From positions 1 to 64,000 of the forward strand of contig NZ_JAPVQY010000043.1 of NCBI RefSeq assembly GCF_027257875.1: a DNA stretch of 64,000 bases. The letters run 5' to 3'. Both the position numbers and the translations under genes were made by a program. This DNA is from Burkholderia sp. IMCC1007. Lineage in GTDB: Bacteria > Pseudomonadota > Gammaproteobacteria > Burkholderiales > Burkholderiaceae. Position 1 is the first letter of the stretch; every line of letters begins with the position of its first letter. The notes under the pieces are model-generated. The model was given only the letters and a program-made list of their open reading frames with translations. It searched no databases and was not told where the DNA came from. Shown here piece after piece: positions 58,336 to 64,000 of this stretch.

Positions 58336-60147
58336 TCAAGCGAGCGGAATTGTGCCAGGTCGCGGCGTGCAACGTCGAATTTCCGCGCCGGAGTTAGCCG
58401 ACATCACGACAAGTTGAACAAAGCTTGTCGCCGGCGCGTGCACCGTGAAGAAGTGATCCATCACGCTGATGAACGCGTTCAAGCCGATGGCGGCAAACGC
58501 TTGTTCGTCGACCGTCAACGTCACTTCCAGACCTCGCACGAAACTCGGCATTGGTTTTCCGGGAAGCCAGAGCTGTTTGGCCCGATGGCTCAGGTTCGTC
58601 AGTCCGTCGAGCAGTTTCGCGTGTCCCGTGGAATGAGCGGTGAATTGGCGGAACAGGCGTTTCAGCTCCGCAAGCCCGGTGCGGGTCAATTCGATCGAGT
58701 GCGGGGCGAACTGCGTGACGAGCCGCCAAGCCGCATCGCCTTCCTTCGACAATCGCGCGACTTCCGTCGGTGCGTCCAGCATCACGATGCGGGAAACCAT
58801 CGTTCCCTGTTCGTTCACCAGATCACCATCCTCGGCGCCGGCCCGCATCGTGCGAGGGAAATTGCCATTCGAGCATGTCACGGCCGCCGTTATCTGTTCG
58901 ATTCCGGTGTCGGTTGCCGGACGGCCGTCGAGTTCGACCAGGCTGAGCGCGGTTTCCTTCTTTCCCGATGGCGGGGCCGCGCTGGGCTGCATGAGAACCC
59001 AATAGGGGCCAGCCGGTTTGGCGGAACTGCTGTGCATGAGCGACGCGAACGGATGAATGAGGTTCGCTCTGGAACTGCCTGTCGTGGCACGGACCGACTC
59101 GACAGACCACACTTCGACACCCGCAACGTCCGTATTCTGGGATTGCACGGGGTACGTGTTCGTGATCGGATTCCGCTTGAGTGGCAGCGACGTAAGCCGG
59201 AACAGGTTGACGATCGGCGTGCAAAAGAGCCTCAGATTGTCCGCCGACAGATTTTTTAGCCGCTGCGCTGTCCACGAATCTGGATGAACGCCGCAAATGG
59301 CGAGATGCAAGGTAAGTTGCTGGCTGGAGCCGGCAGTACGCGCGAGCGCGGCGAGGTCGACGTCAACGAAATCGAATTTCTTCGGAAACGCAAAGTATTC
59401 GCTCAGTAGCCGCAGCGCTGGCGGCCCGTCATCTTCGTCGAGCAGTTTCTCGGTTTCATCGTAGCCGGCGGCGGCGAGCGGTGGTGTGGTCAGCGTTGAC
59501 CAGCGACGTTCGGCGTTTTCGACGAAGGCGGCGGCCGTGCGCATCGTCATCGTATCCATTGCCGCGCCGACGACTTCGCGGGGGCCGTTGATATGGATGC
59601 GCAACGGGCTGGGGACGGCTTCGATCCGAAAGTCGGGGCGGGCAACCGCAAAGGTAATGGAGAGCAGACCGGTTGTGCCGGCGGGAAGGACGACGTCGGA
59701 GGGAACTGCAGTTGCCGGGGCGTAGCGCGCAGCCGAAATTCGCACGGGAGCTAACGTGACGTCATATGCGGTTCGGAACAGGCAGTCTTCCGTTTTGCTC
59801 GCCAGTTCTGTGCCGCGGGCGATGCGCGATGGCTCAGTGAGTTTTTCGAACATGCCCGAGACATCGAACTGGGCGATTGCGCACGCAGGAACCGTTCGAA
59901 GATACTGCGGATACAGCATGCCGAGGAGGGCTTCGGCGAATTCCGGATAGCTGTCGTCGAGCCGGCTTCCTATATCCGCAGCGAGGAGAGCGAACGACTG
60001 CAGCATCCGTTCGACGTGGGGATCTTCGGAGCGGTCGCCGGAAATCCCGAGACGAACGGCAATTTTGGGATAGCGTGTTGCAAAGGTTGCGACGGACCGG
60101 CGCAGTCGTGAAAGTTCTCGTTCGTAATGCGGAAGCAGATGATCCAT
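58336..60147 (-). CDS. tssF: Orphan T6SS baseplate protein TssF (VasA/ImpG)
   Basis: Baseplate wedge component of T6SS. 603 residues, a normal full length. Starts MDHLLPHYERELSRLRRS, continues RYPKIAVRLGISGDRSEDPHVERMLQ (near 25-50) and has the conserved LYPQYLRTVP near residue 78; the C-terminus has FVRGLEVTLTVDE and VMDHFFTVHAPATSFVQLV. Normally tssE precedes and tssG follows it; neither is present here. It is convergent with the PAAR gene. No frameshift or stop is seen, so it may be functional and could supply an alternative baseplate subunit. A 3' fragment of it recurs at 60772-60891. Confidence 0.85.
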   Translation of the reverse strand: MDHLLPHYERELSRLRRSVATFATRYPKIAVRLGISGDRSEDPHVERMLQSFALLAADIGSRLDDSYPEFAEALLGMLYPQYLRTVPACAIAQFDVSGMFEKLTEPSRIARGTELASKTEDCLFRTAYDVTLAPVRISAARYAPATAVPSDVVLPAGTTGLLSITFAVARPDFRIEAVPSPLRIHINGPREVVGAAMDTMTMRTAAAFVENAERRWSTLTTPPLAAAGYDETEKLLDEDDGPPALRLLSEYFAFPKKFDFVDVDLAALARTAGSSQQLTLHLAICGVHPDSWTAQRLKNLSADNLRLFCTPIVNLFRLTSLPLKRNPITNTYPVQSQNTDVAGVEVWSVESVRATTGSSRANLIHPFASLMHSSSAKPAGPYWVLMQPSAAPPSGKKETALSLVELDGRPATDTGIEQITAAVTCSNGNFPRTMRAGAEDGDLVNEQGTMVSRIVMLDAPTEVARLSKEGDAAWRLVTQFAPHSIELTRTGLAELKRLFRQFTAHSTGHAKLLDGLTNLSHRAKQLWLPGKPMPSFVRGLEVTLTVDEQAFAAIGLNAFISVMDHFFTVHAPATSFVQLVVMSANSGAEIRRCTPRPGTIPLA

Positions 60148-60364
60148 CGCGTGAAATAATGAACCGGCCGGCCGGCAAAACTCGAAGTTATCGTCAGGTG
60201 CAGTTGCGCCGAATGGTGTCGGGCACGCTAACGTTTGACGTCGCTATGATAACCGCTTAACCGAAAAGACCTGCCGGTTACGTCGATCGACTCGGAGGCT
60301 CGCTGGATACCGCGATCAGCGAGACCGGAACGTTTGCACTGACGACAGCGTATTTTTGTCGCAA
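60148..60364. other. Upstream region of tssF
   Basis: No gene supported. On the minus strand a TATCAT-like sequence (GGTTATCATAGCG, around 60243-60255) could be a -10 for tssF about 100 bp upstream of its start, but the -35 is unclear. Confidence 0.35.
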
Positions 60365-60792
60365 ATGTCTGTTCCCCAAGACGAATCTCAGCCGGCGCTG
60401 TGCGGTAGTCGCGCCTTGCGCAATGCACCCGAAAAGCATGGGCCGATTTGCCTGGATTCGACCTATCGAGGACTGAGGAAAAACACCGATTCGCGTGCAA
60501 TCGTGGCCACGTAACCCGTATCAGCCCGCGCAACTTGATCCGCCAGCGGGACCTCGGTTGTCGGCAGTGTACGGAGATTGCGGCTACGCCGCGCATGCAC
60601 CCTTTCGCGCAGAAAGCCGATTCGATCTGCCTGAACGCAAAGTGGCGACGCACGGCTGCACGATACCGCTTCCGCTGCAATGCTGGACACACTTGGTCAT
60701 GCCTCTGCCAAGTGGATGATGCTTGTCCTTATCGAATTGGCCGACGTCGCGCGAAGTGTTTTGATCCTGACAGCGAGCATGATTGTGCCTAG
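60365..60792 (+). pseudogene. Decayed zinc-ribbon/treble-clef protein gene
   Basis: A frame running to 60792 encodes two copies of a zinc-ribbon-like unit: HRFACNRGHVTRISPRNL ... CRQC, then YRFRCNAGHTWSCL ... C. The residues that should precede the first unit (HGPICLDSTYRGLRK) lie in a different frame just upstream. The switch occurs in a run of A at about 60478-60482, so one or more indels have broken the gene. Its 3' end also runs into sequence copied from the end of tssF (from about 60772), and the stop codon lies inside that copied sequence. Family name not certain. Confidence 0.45.
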
Positions 60793-60891
60793 TCGCGGCG
60801 CGCAACGTCGAATTTCCGCGTCGGAGTGGGCCGACACCACGACGAATTGGACAAAACTCGTCACCGGCGCATGCACGACGAAGAAGTGATC
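60772..60891 (-). pseudogene. Duplicated 3' fragment of tssF
   Basis: On the minus strand this codes for about 40 residues closely matching the TssF C-terminus: DHFFVVHAPVTSFVQFVVV and SAHSDAEIRRCAPRLGTI here, against DHFFTVHAPATSFVQLVVM and SANSGAEIRRCTPRPGTI in the full gene. At DNA level 60782-60891 aligns with 58349-58458 without gaps at roughly 85% identity by hand count. Outside these limits similarity ends. The fragment has no start and reads through its former stop. It marks a second, lost copy of tssF or a duplication followed by deletion. Confidence 0.75.
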
Positions 60892-61219
60892 AAAAGCAGC
60901 CTGATGCACGGTCATGCGCCCGACCGCAATGGGGGCGCGCACAACGGATTCCGGCGCCCACGCGCGCGCCCACCGGTCGATACGCAGGTACACGCATTGT
61001 CGTTTTAGAACGACCGTGCTAAATTTCCGCCAGCACTTGCAGTCACCGACCCAATCATCCGGTTTCCGGCAGCCGGAGCCAACGGGCGCGCCGGCACGCC
61101 GCCCGACAGGAGACAGACGTGATGGAGCATGCATCGATCGAGCGCACGCGGATCGACCGGACGGCGCTTGAGCGGCCGCTGGCGACGTGGGCGAAGCGCG
61201 TCACGCGGAGGACGTCACG

Positions 61220-63049
61220 ATGAGCCTGTTGATGTCGCGACGCGATCTCGCGTTCCTGCTGTACGACTGGCTCGATGCCGGCGCGCTCGCCGCGCTGCCG
61301 CGCTATGCGGAGCACAGCCGCGAGACGTTCGATGCGGTGCTCGACACGAGCGAGCGAATCGCCGCCGATCTGTTCGCGCCGCATGCGGCGCGCGGCGACC
61401 GCGAGGAGCCGCAGTTCGACGGCGAGCGCGTGACACTGATTCCCGAAGTCGCGCCAGCGGTGCGCGCGTTCGCGGATGCCGGCCTGATCGCGGCCGGCCA
61501 GGACGAAGCGTTCGGCGGGATGCGATTGCCGAAGCTCGTCGAAGCCGCGTCGTTCCTGTTCTTCCAGGCCGCGAACATCGCGACCGCAGCGTATCCATTT
61601 CTTACCGTCGCGAACGCGAACCTGTTGCTCGCGCACGGCAGCCCCGAGCAGATCGACGCGTTCGCGCGTCCCGAGCTGGAAGGGCGTTTCTTCGGCACGA
61701 TGTGCCTGTCCGAACCGCAGGCCGGCTCGTCGCTGTCCGACATCGTCACGCGCGCGGATTTCGAATGCGACGCTGCGCTCGGCCCGCGCTACCGGATCAC
61801 CGGCAACAAGATGTGGATTTCCGGCGGCGAGCACGAACTGGCGGAAAACATCGTTCACCTCGTGCTCGCGAAAATTCCCGACGAACACGGCAGGCTCCAG
61901 CCCGGCACGCGCGGCATTTCGCTGTTCATCGTCCCCAAGTATTTGCCGGGCGACGACGGCACTGCCCGCGGCGAGCACAACGACGTGGTGCTCGCCGGGC
62001 TGAACCACAAGATGGGCTATCGCGGCACGACCAACTGTCTGCTGAACTTCGGCGAAGGCACGCGCCATCGTCCGCAGGGGCGCGCGGGTGCGATCGGCTA
62101 TCTGGTCGGCAAGCGGAATCACGGCCTCGCTTACATGTTCCACATGATGAACGAGGCGCGCATCGGCGTCGGCGCGGGCGCGGTGGCGCTCGGCTACACC
62201 GGTTACCTGCACGCGCTCGACTATGCGCGCAGCCGGCCGCAAGGCCGTCCGCTCGGACCGTCCGGCAAGGACGCGGCCGCGCCGCAGGCGCCGATCGTCG
62301 CGCATCCGGACGTGCGGCGCATGCTGCTCGCGCAGAAGGCGTACGTCGAGGGCGGCCTCGCGCTGATCCTGTATTGCGCGCGGCTGGTCGACGAAGCGCG
62401 CGCACACGCGGACGCGGCAGTGCGCGCCGACGCCGCGCGGCTGCTCGACATCCTGACGCCGATCGCGAAAAGCTGGCCGTCGCAGTGGTGTCTTGCGGCC
62501 AACGATCTCGCGATCCAGGTGCATGGCGGCTACGGTTATACGCGCGACTATCCGGTCGAGCGGCTCTATCGCGACAATCGTCTCAATCCGATCCACGAAG
62601 GCACGCACGGCATCCAGGCGCTCGACCTGCTGGGCCGCAAGGTCGGCCAGGACGACGGCGCGCTGCTGCGCACGCTCGATGCGCGCATCGGTGCGACGAT
62701 CGAACGCGCACGAGCCGCCAACGGCGACACGTGCGTGCATGCCGACGCGCTCGCGCAGCGCTGGGCGCGGCTCGTCGATGTCACGCGCGCACTCGGCGAG
62801 CTCGGCGATCCGCAGGTGCGGCTTGCGAACGCGAGCGTCTATCTGGAGGCGTTCGGTCATCTCGTCGTCGCGTGGCTGTGGCTCGACGTGACGCTTGCCG
62901 CGCACGGCCACGACGACGATTTCCACGACGGCAAGCGTGCGGCCGCGCGCTATTTCTTGCGCTGGGAGTTGCCGAAGGTGGATGCGCAACTCGATCTGCT
63001 GGCGAGTGTCGACACGACGACGCTCGAGATGCGCGACGCGTGGTTCTGA
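61220..63049 (+). CDS. Acyl-CoA dehydrogenase, FadE-like long form
   Basis: FAD enzyme for the first step of beta-oxidation. 609 residues, the length of the acyl-CoA dehydrogenase group with an extra C-terminal domain. FAD/substrate blocks: GTMCLSEPQAGSSLSDI near residue 160, MWISGGEH near 197, GKRNHGLAYMFHMMNEARIGV near 295, and the catalytic Glu in NPIHEGTHGIQALDLLGRK near 460. GGAGG lies 8 bases before ATG 61220; a start 11 residues upstream is possible. Followed after 129 bp by a quinone oxidoreductase-like gene. Confidence 0.88.
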   Translation: MSLLMSRRDLAFLLYDWLDAGALAALPRYAEHSRETFDAVLDTSERIAADLFAPHAARGDREEPQFDGERVTLIPEVAPAVRAFADAGLIAAGQDEAFGGMRLPKLVEAASFLFFQAANIATAAYPFLTVANANLLLAHGSPEQIDAFARPELEGRFFGTMCLSEPQAGSSLSDIVTRADFECDAALGPRYRITGNKMWISGGEHELAENIVHLVLAKIPDEHGRLQPGTRGISLFIVPKYLPGDDGTARGEHNDVVLAGLNHKMGYRGTTNCLLNFGEGTRHRPQGRAGAIGYLVGKRNHGLAYMFHMMNEARIGVGAGAVALGYTGYLHALDYARSRPQGRPLGPSGKDAAAPQAPIVAHPDVRRMLLAQKAYVEGGLALILYCARLVDEARAHADAAVRADAARLLDILTPIAKSWPSQWCLAANDLAIQVHGGYGYTRDYPVERLYRDNRLNPIHEGTHGIQALDLLGRKVGQDDGALLRTLDARIGATIERARAANGDTCVHADALAQRWARLVDVTRALGELGDPQVRLANASVYLEAFGHLVVAWLWLDVTLAAHGHDDDFHDGKRAAARYFLRWELPKVDAQLDLLASVDTTTLEMRDAWF

Positions 63050-63178
63050 GCGTCGTGCCGTACGGATCACGGCGGTGTCGCGGGGCAGGCCGATGCGCCT
63101 GCGTCGCGCGCCGATCGCGCGGGCATGTCCCGCGGTCATATCGATGCGCGGGTTCGCCGCGCAAGGAGAGACAAAAGC

Positions 63179-64000
<822 letters not shown>

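Overview
The window is a piece of a high-GC betaproteobacterial chromosome, almost certainly Burkholderia (most likely the B. cepacia complex, chromosome 1). This rests on very high GC in the third codon position, the gene order rlmE-ftsH-folP-glmM-pstSCAB-phoU-phoB-phoR // ppk // ppx, an intracellular PHA depolymerase, OlsB-type ornithine-lipid synthesis, malonate decarboxylase maturation genes and type VI secretion (T6SS) genes. The organism call is an inference from gene content; no database search was run.

Layout. 1-2317: end of a malonate decarboxylase operon (mdcG-mdcB-mdcH, coupled by ATGA overlaps). 2.5-8.9 kb: assorted metabolic and transport genes (PLD-like protein, phosphoribosyltransferase, PHA depolymerase, GST, a tiny gene with its own promoter and terminator, ProP-type transporter, YnfA). 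8.9-13.5 kb: dnaQ, rnhA and a yafS-like methyltransferase on the minus strand, divergent from gloB and an mltD-like transglycosylase; this is the same neighbourhood as in E. coli. 13.6-21.5 kb: MFS carrier, carA, a LeuE-type exporter, carB, greA and a small membrane protein. 21.5-27.4 kb: yhbY, rlmE, ftsH, folP, glmM. 27.7-38.5 kb: the complete phosphate regulon core, with an array of Pho-box half-sites before pstS and a separate Pho box before ppk. 41-50 kb: sixA, olsB, MATE exporter, acyl-CoA ligase, an NlpD-like protein, an epimerase-like protein, uppP and three or four very small genes. 61-64 kb: acyl-CoA dehydrogenase and a quinone-oxidoreductase-type gene that runs off the window.

Two accessory segments stand out by lower GC and gene content, and both lie beside tRNA genes. 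(1) 39.0-40.8 kb, at the 3' side of tRNA-Pro(TGG): a frameshifted polymorphic-toxin-like gene followed by an intact small immunity-like gene. (2) 50.3-61.0 kb, just after tRNA-Arg(TCT): a T6SS cargo module (vgrG, DUF4123 adaptor, VasX-like membrane-active effector, two-TM immunity candidate, PAAR tip) facing a full-length orphan tssF. Beyond tssF lie a decayed zinc-ribbon gene and a second, about 40-residue copy of the tssF 3' end. These two segments are the best candidates for something undescribed.

The regulatory logic is clearest in the phosphate block. PhoR/PhoB should activate pstS through the Pho-box array and ppk through its own box, PhoU and PstSCAB report phosphate status, and Ppk and Ppx make and break polyphosphate. 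A perfect 20-bp palindrome separates the convergent phoR and ppk genes. A strong terminator sits 28 bp before greA, an arrangement that could make greA expression depend on terminator readthrough.
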